A stretch of 54,486 nucleotides of DNA. Origin: Neobacillus bataviensis LMG 21833. Lineage in GTDB: Bacteria > Bacillota > Bacilli > Bacillales > Cytobacillaceae. Below the pieces are notes generated by a model that had not been told where the DNA came from, did not search any database, and saw only the letters and a list, made by a program, of their open reading frames with translations. Below, in pieces: positions 17,413 to 26,727 of this stretch. The DNA lies in contig NZ_AJLS01000053.1 of NCBI RefSeq assembly GCF_000307875.1, positions 1-54,486 on the forward strand, read 5' to 3'. The position numbers and the translations under genes are program-made. Numbering within the stretch: position 1 is the stretch's first letter; each line of letters starts with the position of its first letter.

Positions 17413-17862
17413 ATGCTAAAAAAATTCATTACCGCTCTTGCGATTACAATTGGACTTAGCTCAGTGTTTGCCACGACGGGTGATAAAGCAGAAGCGGCTT
17501 ATTATCATACAAAAGCAATCTCAGTTGCCAAAGCAAATCTCGGTGTTCCCTATCGCTGGGGAGGAATTTCACCAAGAGGTTTTGATTGCTCAGGTCTTAT
17601 AAAATATTCATTCGGTCAGGCTGGAAAAGTATTACCACGTACAGCGGCTGATATGTACTATACAAAAGGATATCGAGTAAGTTCTATACAGCCGGGAGAC
17701 TTGCTGTTTTACGCACCAAATAAAGCAAGCAAACCAACACATGTTGCGATGTATATTGGAGCAGGCAAGATGATTATGGCTTCATCGTCAAAAGGCGTCA
17801 TGATTACCTATACCAATAACAGCTACTGGAATCCAAAATTTATTGGTGCAAAACGAATATAG
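17413..17862 (+). CDS. Secreted NlpC/P60 cell-wall endopeptidase
   Basis: This 149-residue protein has a signal peptide (residues 1-28, ending near AEA) and a complete NlpC/P60 domain. Cys59 in GFDCSGLIKY and His110 in PTHVAMY are the catalytic pair. Such enzymes cleave the D-Glu to diaminopimelate bond in peptidoglycan stem peptides. There are no LysM or SH3 anchoring repeats, so this is a minimal single-domain form. An AAGGGGG ribosome site precedes the ATG. It is a single-gene unit with its own terminator. Confidence 0.92.
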   Translation: MLKKFITALAITIGLSSVFATTGDKAEAAYYHTKAISVAKANLGVPYRWGGISPRGFDCSGLIKYSFGQAGKVLPRTAADMYYTKGYRVSSIQPGDLLFYAPNKASKPTHVAMYIGAGKMIMASSSKGVMITYTNNSYWNPKFIGAKRI

Positions 17863-17882
17863 TTTTTATTTAGTATCCACCC

Positions 17883-17912
17883 GAACATTGGCAAAGCCAA
17901 TGTTCTTTTTTT
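17883..17912 (+). terminator. Terminator after NlpC/P60 gene
   Basis: GAACATTGGC and GCCAATGTTC form a perfect stem around AAA, followed by seven T. Confidence 0.93.
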
Positions 17913-18040
17913 ATATTGCTATTACGGAAATCCCAAGTGGGTTATTGAATTTGCGGCAATAATTTGAACAATGGACAATCTTCACACATTCTTCATCCTA
18001 TTATGTTATCGTAAATCTATTACAACTGCAGGGTGAGGAT

Positions 18041-18775
18041 ATGTACAATTTATTTAGTCAAATAAGTTCATTCTTAAGCCAACCGTTTTTGAATGTGACC
18101 AATAGTATAGAAGCCTGGCCTCTTTTATTTGCATTAATACTAGGACTTGTCGGAGCACTTGCCCCATGCCAGCTTACGGGAAATATTAGTGCAATCACGC
18201 TGTATGGAAATAGTTCGATTCAAACGAAAATTGTCTGGAGGGATGTTTTCAGTTTCACCTTGGGTAAAATAGTGGCATTCTCCCTATTAGGTGGTTTAGT
18301 TTGGCTCCTGGGCAAAGGAATTGAACAAAACCTAATCCTTTATTTCCCGTGGCTTCGGAAGATTATGGGCCCTATCTTAATTATTGTGGGATTATATATG
18401 TTGGGTTTTATAAAAATTAGAGGGACTATAAATCTATATAAGCACTCTAAGGAGAACAGAAAGGAAAGCCGTTTCGGTTCCTTCATGCTTGGATTTAGTT
18501 TTTCCTTAGCTTTTTGTCCGACCATGTTTATTTTGTTTTTCGTCACATTAATGCCAGTAGTGCTGTCAAGCTCATATGGTTTTATTCTTCCTTCCATTTT
18601 TGCCCTAGGAACAGCCTTACCACTCTTAATTGTCATTTTGATCATTTGGTATCTTGGCGGTGGTGGGGTATTAATGAAAAAGGGGAGAAAATTCGGTACC
18701 TTTGTTCAAAGACTAGCAGGAATCCTTATGCTTCTCTTAGGTATATTTGACACCTTAACGTATTGGTCACTATAA
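18041..18775 (+). CDS. CcdA/DsbD-like (TauE-UreH superfamily) membrane protein
   Basis: This 244-residue protein has six predicted membrane helices. Conserved APC in LVGALAPCQLTG (first helix) and FC-P in LAFCPTMFI (fourth helix) resemble the paired cysteines that CcdA/DsbD-type proteins use to carry reducing equivalents across the membrane. It lies upstream of copZ-copA. Roles could be electron supply to extracytoplasmic thiol proteins, including the cytochrome c maturation thioredoxin at 38258, or metal handling. The exact family (DsbD_2 or UreH-like) cannot be settled by eye. Confidence 0.75.
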   Translation: MYNLFSQISSFLSQPFLNVTNSIEAWPLLFALILGLVGALAPCQLTGNISAITLYGNSSIQTKIVWRDVFSFTLGKIVAFSLLGGLVWLLGKGIEQNLILYFPWLRKIMGPILIIVGLYMLGFIKIRGTINLYKHSKENRKESRFGSFMLGFSFSLAFCPTMFILFFVTLMPVVLSSSYGFILPSIFALGTALPLLIVILIIWYLGGGGVLMKKGRKFGTFVQRLAGILMLLLGIFDTLTYWSL

Positions 18776-18934
18776 ATTGAAAGAAAGCGCTGAGAATCAA
18801 GTACGTTGCAACAAATTATGTGATTTCAACAAGTTAGTACCGTCATAAAAAATATAATGAGATTATTAATGAGCTAACATTTTGAACAAATTATGAAAAG
18901 AGAAAAATTTTTGAAAAAATAAAAGGTACCTCTT

Positions 18935-18959
18935 TACATAGGGTAGGGGGGTATGGTAA
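18935..18959. promoter_or_regulatory. CsoR-type copper operator upstream of copZ
   Basis: ATAGGGTAGGGGGGTATGG resembles the G-tract pseudo-palindrome bound by the copper-sensing repressor CsoR before Bacillus copZA. It lies about 60 nt before the copZ start. Confidence 0.65.
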
Positions 18960-19015
18960 GATTTGTTTATAGAAGTTCACATTATAAAATTTTCACGAAG
19001 AAGGGTTGGTTTTTT

Positions 19016-19222
19016 ATGGAGAAGATTACACTAAACGTACAAGGAATGTCTTGCAATCATTGTGTGAAAGCAGTAGAAGGAAGTGTTGGAGCACTTAACG
19101 GTGTTGCCGCTGTAAAGGTAAATTTAAAAGCAGCTACTGTTGATGTGGAATATAACCAGCAGCAAGTTTCCTTGGATCAAATTAAAGAAACCATCGACGA
19201 CCAAGGTTACGATGTGAAATAA
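19016..19222 (+). CDS. copZ: Copper chaperone CopZ
   Basis: This 68-residue HMA-domain protein contains the Cu(I) site GMSCNHC at residues 10-16 and the babbaab ferredoxin-like pattern ending QGYDVK. CopZ delivers Cu(I) to the exporter CopA and to CsoR. ATG 19016 follows AAGGG, and an upstream in-frame GTG overlaps the operator and is rejected. It is separated from copA by a terminator and a second operator, so the two may be expressed both together and independently. Confidence 0.95.
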   Translation: MEKITLNVQGMSCNHCVKAVEGSVGALNGVAAVKVNLKAATVDVEYNQQQVSLDQIKETIDDQGYDVK

Positions 19223-19233
19223 GTAGTAAAACG

Positions 19234-19262
19234 ACGTGCTTTCTTATAGCACGTTCTTTTTT
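19234..19262 (+). terminator. Terminator between copZ and copA
   Basis: ACGTGCT and AGCACGT form a stem around TTCTTAT, followed by TCTTTTTT. Confidence 0.85.
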
Positions 19263-19266
19263 CTAA

Positions 19267-19291
19267 AATATATACCTATATGGGGTATAAG
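19267..19291. promoter_or_regulatory. Second CsoR-type operator, upstream of copA
   Basis: ATATACCTATATGGGGTATAAG contains the TACC...GGGGTA inverted arms of CsoR sites. It overlaps the region just before the copA ribosome site and suggests that copA has its own copper-responsive promoter. Confidence 0.55.
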
Positions 19292-19303
19292 GAGTTGGCT
19301 TTT

Positions 19304-21718
19304 ATGAGTCATAGTCTCAAAGAAACAAGTTTACAAATTTCCGGGATGACCTGTGCGGCCTGTGCCACAAGAATTGAAAAAGGTCTAAACAGGCTAGCTG
19401 GTGTTGAGTCAGCGAATGTGAATCTCGCCTTGGAAAAATCCGCTATTAAATATGACCCGTTGCAGATCAACGTTGATGATATTGAAAAGAAAATTAGAGA
19501 TTTAGGATACGAGGTTGTCACCGAGAAGACAGAGCTTGACATCACCGGAATGACCTGTGCTGCCTGCTCAACAAGAATTGAAAAAGGGCTAAATAGAATA
19601 GATGGCGTCATCAAGGCAAATGTGAATTTAGCTCTTGAAAAAGCAACCATTGAGTTCAATGGCTCCGTCCTTTCAACTGCCGACATAATAAAGAAGGTCG
19701 AGAATCTAGGGTACGGGGCAAAAATCAAAGAAGGAACGAAGGATTCTAGTGACTATCGCGAAAAAGAAATAGCCAAACAAACGAAAAAGCTGATTTTTTC
19801 GGCTATTTTATCCCTTCCCCTATTATGGGCAATGGCTGGCCACTTTTCGTTTACTTCCTTTATTTGGGTACCTGAAATATTTATGAATCCTTGGTTTCAG
19901 TTGCTATTGGCTACTCCGGTTCAGTTTATTATTGGAAGTCAATTTTATATCGGTGCCTATAAGGCGCTTAAGAATAAAAGTGCCAATATGGATGTACTTG
20001 TTGCCTTAGGTACTTCCGCCGCCTATTTCTACAGCCTTTACCAGGCCATCCTGACCCTGAGCGGAAAGATCCATATGGTGGAGCTCTATTTTGAAACAAG
20101 TGCTGTATTAATTACCTTGATTATTCTAGGAAAGTTGTTTGAAGCAAAGGCAAAGGGCCGTTCATCTGAAGCTATTAAAAAATTGATGGGACTTCAGGCA
20201 AAGACGGCTATTGTAGAACGAGAAGGAATGGAGCAAGAAATTCCGCTTGAGGAAGTAAACGTTGGCGATATCCTTCATATTAAACCGGGTGAAAAGATTC
20301 CCGTTGATGGAATCATTATCGAGGGTCAGTCAGCTATTGATGAGTCGATGTTAACCGGTGAAAGTGTTCCTGTAGATAAAAAAATCGGTGATCCCGTAAT
20401 CGGTGCGACACTTAATAAGAATGGATTTTTAAAGGTTGAAGCTGCAAAGGTCGGCAAAGACACAGCGTTAGCACAAATAATTAAAGTAGTAGAGGAAGCA
20501 CAAGGCTCAAAAGCCCCTATTCAACGTCTTGCTGATAAAATCTCTGGTGTGTTTGTTCCCATTGTTGTGGGCTTAGCCGTTTTAACGTTTATCGTTTGGT
20601 ATGTTTGGGCAGCTCCAGGGGATTTTGCGGAAGCCCTTGAGAAAATGATTGCCGTTCTTGTCATTGCTTGTCCATGTGCCTTGGGGCTTGCTACGCCAAC
20701 ATCGATTATGGCTGGTTCTGGTCGTTCTGCCGAATATGGCATCCTTTTTAAAGGAGGCGAACATTTAGAAATGACCCACCGGATTACCACTGTTGTCCTA
20801 GATAAAACCGGTACGGTTACAAACGGAACTCCTGTATTAACCGATGCTTTCCCGGCTGAATCTTGGACTGAAAATGAACTTTTAGCAATCGTTGGATCAG
20901 CAGAGAAGCAATCGGAACACCCGTTGGCAGAAGCTATTGTCCAAGGAATCAAGGAAAAAGGGATCCAATTGAAGGAAGTTTCAAAATTTGAAGCAATCCC
21001 GGGATTTGGCATTAAAGCAACAGTTGATAAAAATGAAGTGTTAATTGGTACGAGAAAATTAATGAACATGTATGATGTCAATGTTGAAAAATCCCTTAAA
21101 AAAATGTCTGATCTTGAGACGGTTGGTAAAACCGCCATGCTTATTGCGATAAATGGACAGTACGCAGGCATGGTTGCTGTCGCAGACACCATCAAGGGAA
21201 CTTCCAAAATGGCAATCGGACGTTTGAAGGAAATGGGACTTGATGTCATTATGATTACAGGTGATAATCAACGAACTGCGGAGGCAATTGCAGCCCAGGC
21301 GGGGATTGACCACGTAATCGCTGAGGTTCTTCCCAAAGGAAAAGCCGATGAAATCAAAAAATTACAGGCACAGGGCAAGAAAGTGGCTATGGTTGGAGAT
21401 GGAATTAATGACGCCCCGGCATTAGCGATTGCTGATATTGGAATGGCCATTGGTACCGGTACGGATGTAGCAATGGAAGCGGCCGATATCACACTGATCC
21501 GCGGTGATTTAAATAGTATTGCTGATGCCATTTTCATGAGTAAAAAGACCATAACGAATATTAAACAAAATCTGTTCTGGGCGCTGGCCTATAACTCACT
21601 GGGCATTCCCATTGCGGCTCTTGGGTTCCTTGCACCATGGCTTGCCGGTGCTGCAATGGCATTCAGCTCGGTTTCAGTTGTTCTGAATGCATTAAGATTA
21701 CAAAAAGTAAAATTATAG
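19304..21718 (+). CDS. copA: Copper-exporting P1B-type ATPase CopA
   Basis: This 804-residue exporter pumps Cu(I) out of the cytoplasm. It has two N-terminal HMA domains (GMTCAAC at about 14-20 and 82-88) and eight membrane helices. The CPC motif in [12 protein letters not shown] lies at about 456-458, the phosphorylation motif DKTGT starts at about 500, and [10 protein letters not shown] is near 697. The ATG at 19304 follows AAGGAG; an in-frame ATG 24 nt upstream sits in the operator. It pairs with CopZ. Confidence 0.96.
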   Translation: MSHSLKETSLQISGMTCAACATRIEKGLNRLAGVESANVNLALEKSAIKYDPLQINVDDIEKKIRDLGYEVVTEKTELDITGMTCAACSTRIEKGLNRIDGVIKANVNLALEKATIEFNGSVLSTADIIKKVENLGYGAKIKEGTKDSSDYREKEIAKQTKKLIFSAILSLPLLWAMAGHFSFTSFIWVPEIFMNPWFQLLLATPVQFIIGSQFYIGAYKALKNKSANMDVLVALGTSAAYFYSLYQAILTLSGKIHMVELYFETSAVLITLIILGKLFEAKAKGRSSEAIKKLMGLQAKTAIVEREGMEQEIPLEEVNVGDILHIKPGEKIPVDGIIIEGQSAIDESMLTGESVPVDKKIGDPVIGATLNKNGFLKVEAAKVGKDTALAQIIKVVEEAQGSKAPIQRLADKISGVFVPIVVGLAVLTFIVWYVWAAPGDFAEALEKMIAVLVIACPCALGLATPTSIMAGSGRSAEYGILFKGGEHLEMTHRITTVVLDKTGTVTNGTPVLTDAFPAESWTENELLAIVGSAEKQSEHPLAEAIVQGIKEKGIQLKEVSKFEAIPGFGIKATVDKNEVLIGTRKLMNMYDVNVEKSLKKMSDLETVGKTAMLIAINGQYAGMVAVADTIKGTSKMAIGRLKEMGLDVIMITGDNQRTAEAIAAQAGIDHVIAEVLPKGKADEIKKLQAQGKKVAMVGDGINDAPALAIADIGMAIGTGTDVAMEAADITLIRGDLNSIADAIFMSKKTITNIKQNLFWALAYNSLGIPIAALGFLAPWLAGAAMAFSSVSVVLNALRLQKVKL

Positions 21719-21751
21719 AAAGTGCCCAAAATGAGGGCAGAGTGTTTTAAA

Positions 21752-21780
21752 GGGCTGACACATAATTGTCAGCCTTTTTC
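21752..21780 (+). terminator. Terminator after copA
   Basis: GGCTGACA and TGTCAGCC pair around a short loop and are followed by TTTTTC. Confidence 0.88.
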
Positions 21781-21846
21781 AATTCTTACACCATCTATAG
21801 CTATTATACTGAATACATATAATTTCATGTTAGCAGGGTGATTTCC

Positions 21847-22524
21847 ATGAATCAAATCTTATTAGTAGAAGATGAACAAAGTGTATTAGGGGTAATAAAA
21901 GCCTATTTAGAAAAAGAAGGTTACCTGGTTCACAGCGCTGATACGGGATTAAGAGGAATTGATCTTTTTATGGCTGAAAGATTTGACCTGGTAATTCTAG
22001 ATTTAATGCTGCCGGATATTAGCGGTGAAGAGGTCTGTAAAATTTTCCGGCAAACCTCCGATGTTCATATTTTTATGCTGACGGCAAAAGGGTCATTAAA
22101 TGACCGCATTGAAGGATTAAGGATAGGGGCAGATGAATATTTAATCAAACCCTTTAGTCCGAGAGAGTTGACAGCAAGAGTAAATGCTCTTTTCCGCAGA
22201 CTTAATGGAAATGTATATTCTTCAGGTGTCATTTTTGATGATGGGAATCTGCAAATAGATTGTTCGAAAAGGACTATTAAAGTTTGTGGTAAGGAAAAGC
22301 CCTTTACCCCAAATGAGTTTGATATATTGAGAATCCTTGTTGCGAATAAAGGGAAGGTTTTATCCAGGGATCAGCTAATAGATAAATTATATGGAGAAGA
22401 ATTTAGCGGCTTTGATCGGACAATCGATGCCCATATTAAAAATATTCGTAAAAAGATTGAAATGGATACGAAGAATCCTAAATATGTCGTAACCGTGTTG
22501 AAAGCAGGCTATAAATTTGGATGA
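21847..22524 (+). CDS. OmpR-family response regulator without adjacent kinase
   Basis: This 225-residue regulator has a receiver domain with acidic pocket VEDE (residues 7-10) and phospho-acceptor Asp52 in VILDLMLPD, the switch Thr in MLTAKG and Lys in LIKPF. A C-terminal winged helix of OmpR/PhoB type follows, ending AGYKFG. AGGG precedes the ATG by 9 nt. No histidine kinase is encoded nearby and the next gene is convergent. The target is unknown; the flanking copper genes suggest metal or envelope stress, which is inference. Confidence 0.9.
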   Translation: MNQILLVEDEQSVLGVIKAYLEKEGYLVHSADTGLRGIDLFMAERFDLVILDLMLPDISGEEVCKIFRQTSDVHIFMLTAKGSLNDRIEGLRIGADEYLIKPFSPRELTARVNALFRRLNGNVYSSGVIFDDGNLQIDCSKRTIKVCGKEKPFTPNEFDILRILVANKGKVLSRDQLIDKLYGEEFSGFDRTIDAHIKNIRKKIEMDTKNPKYVVTVLKAGYKFG

Positions 22525-22550
22525 TTTCACAAATAATTAGTTGATTTTGT

Positions 22551-22608
22551 AAAAAAGAGGAAGTCAAAAAGCAGTGTGCTAAAGTCCATGCAAGACATCC
22601 TCTTTTTT
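22551..22608. terminator. Bidirectional terminator between regulator and HMA fusion gene
   Basis: AAAAGAGGAAGTC pairs with GACATCCTCTTTT across a 28-nt loop, with A- and T-runs on both sides. The genes at 21847 and 23935 converge here. Confidence 0.65.
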
Positions 22609-22612
22609 AGTA

Positions 22613-23935
22613 TTATATTTTCTTTAGATCATCAACTACCTTAATAACTCCTCGTTTCATTCCCATCCAGCAGCTAAACGGAATATCTTCACTACCAGGG
22701 GTAAATTCAATGATATTTTTTCCACTTTGAAGTTTCTGCTCTACATTCATATCAGGCATGACAATCGTATTGTTACAAACGGTAATTTGCTCTCCGTCCA
22801 CAACCCACTTAACTGGAATTCCCTTTTGGACATAAAGTGTATTGGGAGTATAACCGTAGACGTTAGCTGTCATATTTAAAACCTGCACCCCATCCTTGAG
22901 TGTGGCATTCGTCGCATTTGCAGCGGCGGCGGGACTATTACCAAAAGCTCCGATATTGGCAAGCATAGAAGTCGGGCTTATATTCATTCCGGCAAGAGCT
23001 AAGCCCCTATTACTCATAACAAGTCCAAGAACGACAATAAGAATGCCGCTAAATTTAAGGATTTTCTTTGTGTAGCCTTTACTTAAAAGACTTGATAAGG
23101 CACCGAAGGTAAGCATGAGTGGGATCGTTCCAATGGCAAACATAAACATTGAGAGCGCCCCGCTGATTGCGCTTCCTGTTCCCAAAGCATATAGCTGCAT
23201 GGTTTGCAGAGGGCCGCAGGGCATTAACCCATTAAGCATACCAATAAAAAACGGTGTCTTTGGTTTTGGTTTTGTTAATATTTTTATAACAGAAGCTGGC
23301 AGCTTAAACTGAACCTTTCTAAACGCTTTAAAGCCTGCCATATTAAAGCCCATCATAATCATGAATACACCGGCAAGAATTTGCATAGTAGATTTAGTGG
23401 TTAGTGAAAGTGCAAATACGGAACCAATCGCACCAACGATTCCACCAATAATGGTATAGGCAGTAACTCTTCCAAGGTTATACAAAATAGCCGGTTTTAT
23501 CGCCTCAAATTTATTTTTACTTTCCTTACCAATAGTTTGGGAAAGCATAATCCCTCCGCACATTCCTACACAATGGAGGGAAGTGATCAACCCAACAATA
23601 AATAAAACAGCATAGGAAGCATTTTTGAGCTTATCTTCCATATTAAAGCTGCCGGTATTAATACCAAGCAGTAAAATAGCAGCACTGACGATAATGATGC
23701 CAATAACCTTAAAGCCTTTCCCATTTTCTGTACTGTAGCCGGCGTGATTAATTGCCGCCTTAATCTGGTTCATGCTGCATATTTCATCATTAAACTCAAC
23801 ATCTGCAAATTGACCCGTAAAATTCGCCTTAACATTGATGACACCATGTATCTTTTTCACTGTTCTTTCAATCCGCTTTTCGCATGATATACAGGTCATA
23901 TTGTACACCTTTATTCTTTCCTTCCGAATACCCAT
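22613..23935 (-). CDS. HMA - UreH/TauE-like membrane domain - cupredoxin fusion
   Basis: This 440-residue protein joins three modules. Residues 1-70 form an HMA domain with MTCISC at 13-18. Residues 75-335 form a membrane domain of the sulfite-exporter/UreH type, with CVGMCGGIML and GLMPCGPLQTMQ. The C-terminal 100 residues form a cupredoxin-like beta domain ending FSCWMGMKRGVIKV. An HMA domain, cysteine-bearing membrane helices and a possible outer copper-binding domain fit copper transfer across the membrane, for example to oxidases. The transport direction is not known. It is monocistronic and faces away from yqhO. Confidence 0.85.
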   Translation of the reverse strand: MGIRKERIKVYNMTCISCEKRIERTVKKIHGVINVKANFTGQFADVEFNDEICSMNQIKAAINHAGYSTENGKGFKVIGIIIVSAAILLLGINTGSFNMEDKLKNASYAVLFIVGLITSLHCVGMCGGIMLSQTIGKESKNKFEAIKPAILYNLGRVTAYTIIGGIVGAIGSVFALSLTTKSTMQILAGVFMIMMGFNMAGFKAFRKVQFKLPASVIKILTKPKPKTPFFIGMLNGLMPCGPLQTMQLYALGTGSAISGALSMFMFAIGTIPLMLTFGALSSLLSKGYTKKILKFSGILIVVLGLVMSNRGLALAGMNISPTSMLANIGAFGNSPAAAANATNATLKDGVQVLNMTANVYGYTPNTLYVQKGIPVKWVVDGEQITVCNNTIVMPDMNVEQKLQSGKNIIEFTPGSEDIPFSCWMGMKRGVIKVVDDLKKI

Positions 23936-24133
23936 AAGGTTAACCGCCTTTTCAAATTAATAAGAATAATAAAATGATAGGGTAAGTGTATGAAATCGAT
24001 ATGTTGATGGTATGAAGAAAATAGGTACAAAAAATGTACACTTTATATAAAAATTTTCCCCCTGTCCAATGTACTATTTTGGCGATGTGCTGATTAAAGA
24101 TGTAAAAATGAGTTCATCTTAGGGGTGGCTGCC

Positions 24134-25018
24134 ATGAAAATAGACGGTGTTTTTTCCGGAGGGGGAATTAGAGGGTTTTCAATCATTGGAGCCTATGAAG
24201 AAATTGAAAACAGGGGGTTTCAGTTTGTCAGGGTCGCAGGAACGAGTGCGGGGTCTATTGTTGCCGCTTTAATTGCCGCAGGTTATACGAGTAAAGAAAT
24301 TTATCAATTAGTGGATGAGTTTGATTTGCCTAAAATGCTTGATGCCCGGAAATCCATCATTCCATTTTCAATCGCAAAATGGCTGCATGTCTATTGGAAG
24401 CTTGGTCTTTATAAGGGAAATGAACTAGAAAAATGGATGAAAGAAAAGCTTGAAGCAAAAGGGCTGAGAACATTCTCTGATCTTCCGCCCAATGCCCTAA
24501 GAGTCGTTGCCTCAGACCTATCGAATGGGCGAATGGTCGTTTTGCCCGATGACTTAGAAAAATACGGAATTTCCCCAGGGTCATTCTCTATTGCTAAAGC
24601 AATTAGAATGAGTTGCAGTATACCGTACTTTTTCGAACCTGTTAAATTACGATCGATTGATGGGTTGAATGTTATTGTGGATGGTGGTGTACTCAGTAAT
24701 TTCCCCATGTGGCTTTTTGATAGGGATAATGTAAAAAAGGTTCGGCCTGTGCTTGGTATTAAGTTAAGTCCAAGTGAATATGAACATGAAAAACATCAAA
24801 TAAAAAATGGTATTCAGTTAATGTCCGCCTTGTTTGAGACTATGAAGGATGCACATGATCAACGTTATATTTCGAAAAAACATGTGGAAAATATTATTTT
24901 TATTACAGCTGAAGGGGTATCGTTAACCGAATTTAATCTAACGGATGAAAAAAAGCTGAAATTATTTGAAATTGGCAAAGAGTATGCGAAAAATTTTTTA
25001 GATAAATGGGGTTACTAG
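24134..25018 (+). CDS. yqhO: Patatin-like phospholipase YqhO
   Basis: This 294-residue protein has the patatin acyl-hydrolase signature: the oxyanion motif GGGIRG at 9-14, the nucleophile Ser38 in GTSAG and the DGG motif (VDGGVLSNFP) carrying the catalytic Asp. There is no signal peptide, so it acts in the cytoplasm or on the inner face of the membrane. AGGGGTGG precedes ATG 24134; an in-frame GTG at 24125 is too close to it. Gene order yqhO-yqhP-yqhQ-yqhR matches B. subtilis. The natural lipid substrate is unknown. Confidence 0.93.
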   Translation: MKIDGVFSGGGIRGFSIIGAYEEIENRGFQFVRVAGTSAGSIVAALIAAGYTSKEIYQLVDEFDLPKMLDARKSIIPFSIAKWLHVYWKLGLYKGNELEKWMKEKLEAKGLRTFSDLPPNALRVVASDLSNGRMVVLPDDLEKYGISPGSFSIAKAIRMSCSIPYFFEPVKLRSIDGLNVIVDGGVLSNFPMWLFDRDNVKKVRPVLGIKLSPSEYEHEKHQIKNGIQLMSALFETMKDAHDQRYISKKHVENIIFITAEGVSLTEFNLTDEKKLKLFEIGKEYAKNFLDKWGY

Positions 25019-25032
25019 GAAACTATTTCATA

Positions 25033-25072
25033 AAAAAATCGAGTGTCTAAAAAGACGCTCGATTTTTCTTTT
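25033..25072. terminator. Bidirectional terminator between yqhO and yqhP
   Basis: AAAAATCGAGTGTCT and AGACGCTCGATTTTT form a strong stem around AAAA, with a T-run continuing on both strands. Confidence 0.92.
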
Positions 25073-25439
25073 TTCCCTTTTTTCCATCGATAACGGTCAA
25101 GTGAGCAGGGGATTTCTTTTTTGTCTTGTTGTTTTTCTTTAATGTTGTTAACGTCCCAAGAGAAGAGGTTTTTACGGTCGTATCTCCACTCTTTTGCTGC
25201 AATCGTTTTTTTGATCTTTTTGCTGCTTTAAGAAATGCCCGCTGCTCTTTTTTCTGAGGGCTCGAATTTGAAAACTTTCGAAAAAGGAAAAAAATCGCCA
25301 GTCCGATCAATGCGATGACAGCTATTCTCTGAATGAAACCGGCAGGATTAGCTGTAAATGATCCAACAAGGCCAAGTAGAGCAAGAATAATGAGTATCCC
25401 AACAATAATAACGGGCGCCCGATTTTTCAAGAATGCCAC
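25047..25439 (-). CDS. yqhP: SA1362-family membrane protein YqhP
   Basis: This 130-residue protein has two N-terminal membrane helices (about 9-27 and 36-52) and a long lysine-rich cytoplasmic tail (KKNNKTKKKS, GKKGKKKNRASF). The pattern and position match YqhP/SA1362 of Firmicutes, a family without known function. The end of the gene overlaps the shared terminator hairpin. A GGAGG-type ribosome site precedes the ATG. Confidence 0.85.
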   Translation of the reverse strand: MAFLKNRAPVIIVGILIILALLGLVGSFTANPAGFIQRIAVIALIGLAIFFLFRKFSNSSPQKKEQRAFLKAAKRSKKRLQQKSGDTTVKTSSLGTLTTLKKNNKTKKKSPAHLTVIDGKKGKKKNRASF

Positions 25440-25496
25440 CTCCCTAAGAGCATCTTAAGCATTTTTTTATTCTTTTAAACACATAAAAATAAAGAT

Positions 25497-26441
25497 TTAG
25501 ACAATTTCTTTACTTTCCATTTCGAATTCTGATTCCCTTTCCCGTTTAAGTAATTCGTTAAAGGAGAGAATCGCTACTTCCACTTGGTCATTATTTGGTT
25601 CCTTCGTCGTTAACAATTGAAGCCAAAGCCCTGGAATTCCTAGATACTTCAAGACAGGAATGTCGCGAAGTTTATTGGTGATTTGCAAGACTTCAAAAGC
25701 AATTCCTAACACTACTGGTATTAAGAGAAGTCGATCGACTACCCGTAACCAAAGGGGTGACGTAGGGACCAACATATAAACAAACACACCAACGATAACG
25801 GTAAATAAGATAAAACTACTGCCGCATCGATAGTGTAATCGGGAATGGGCCTGAACATTTTCAACGGTCAATTCTACCCCTGCTTCAAAGGTGTTAATTA
25901 CTTTATGCTCAGCACCATGATATTGAAACACTCGTTTGATTAATGGGGTAAGCGAAACAAAATATATATAGGTAAGGAGCAGCAACAGCTTAAAGAAACC
26001 TTCCACTAAAACTTGAGCAAAATCTGAAGGAAAAATGGGTTTCGTTAGTACAGCTAAAAAGACTGGTATTAACGTAAAAGCAAATTTTCCAAATAAAAAT
26101 GAAAGGACACCTATAGCGGCTACACCTAAATACATCGTTAACTTTGAAACTTCCTTTTCCTTTATTGTTTCATCATCTTTTGGATCTACATCGTATCTCT
26201 CCGTTGAGAAATTTAAATGTTTTGATCCATTGGCACTAGATTCAATAATCGCGATGATCCCTCGCAGGAACGGGATTTTCTTTAATCCAGTTAGAGCAGG
26301 ATTCGCTTTCCTCGGTAAATGAAAATATTCAATCGAACGATCGTTTCTGCGAACTGCGGTAACATAATGATGTTTTCCGCCAAACATGACTCCTTCAACG
26401 ACCGCTTGGCCGCCATACACAGGTTTTTGAGAATTGGACAT
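25497..26441 (-). CDS. yqhQ: DUF1385 membrane protein YqhQ
   Basis: This 314-residue member of DUF1385 begins MSNSQKPVYGGQAVVEGVMFGG, where GGQAV.EGVMM-like sequence is the family hallmark, and has the conserved RVFQYHGAEHKVINTFE segment with AEHK. Four to five membrane helices are predicted in the second half. I chose ATG 26441 over an in-frame ATG 33 nt upstream because the family starts at MSN. The family is conserved in Firmicutes and its function is not established. It is transcribed divergently from yqhR. Confidence 0.9.
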   Translation of the reverse strand: MSNSQKPVYGGQAVVEGVMFGGKHHYVTAVRRNDRSIEYFHLPRKANPALTGLKKIPFLRGIIAIIESSANGSKHLNFSTERYDVDPKDDETIKEKEVSKLTMYLGVAAIGVLSFLFGKFAFTLIPVFLAVLTKPIFPSDFAQVLVEGFFKLLLLLTYIYFVSLTPLIKRVFQYHGAEHKVINTFEAGVELTVENVQAHSRLHYRCGSSFILFTVIVGVFVYMLVPTSPLWLRVVDRLLLIPVVLGIAFEVLQITNKLRDIPVLKYLGIPGLWLQLLTTKEPNNDQVEVAILSFNELLKRERESEFEMESKEIV

Positions 26442-26628
26442 GGTTATTAACACCAACCTAAACATTAGTTGCACAATAGCAGAAATGTGATAAATCTGTT
26501 TGTACTTACATTTATTCTACTAGAAAAATGAAAAAACCTCTAGGATGACAGAATATTTCCAAAAAAAATTTGTAAATAATTTTTTTCATGTAAGGATTAA
26601 ACACCTATGGGCATAATAATGGTTGAAT

Positions 26629-26665
26629 TTATCATCATATTATCAAATTTATTGCTTGATGATAA
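26629..26665. repeat. Inverted repeat between yqhQ and yqhR
   Basis: TTATCATCA at 26629-26637 and TGATGATAA at 26657-26665 are perfect arms 19 nt apart. They lie in the 286-bp divergent spacer and could be an operator. Nothing else in 26442-26727 is recognised apart from AT-rich sequence and the yqhR ribosome site. Confidence 0.4.
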
Positions 26666-26727
26666 GGAAGCATGAACGGTAACAGTGCTTCAATATTTAA
26701 CAAACAAAAAAACTGGGGGTTGTCACT

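Noticed and set aside
18041..18775. CcdA-like gene as a part of the ccm operon
   Set aside because: It lies about 12 kb away next to copZ; a functional link with CcmG is possible but not shown by position.
20521..21249. Long minus-strand frame opposite copA
   Set aside because: It is a shadow of the copA coding sequence without family-like sequence or ribosome site.
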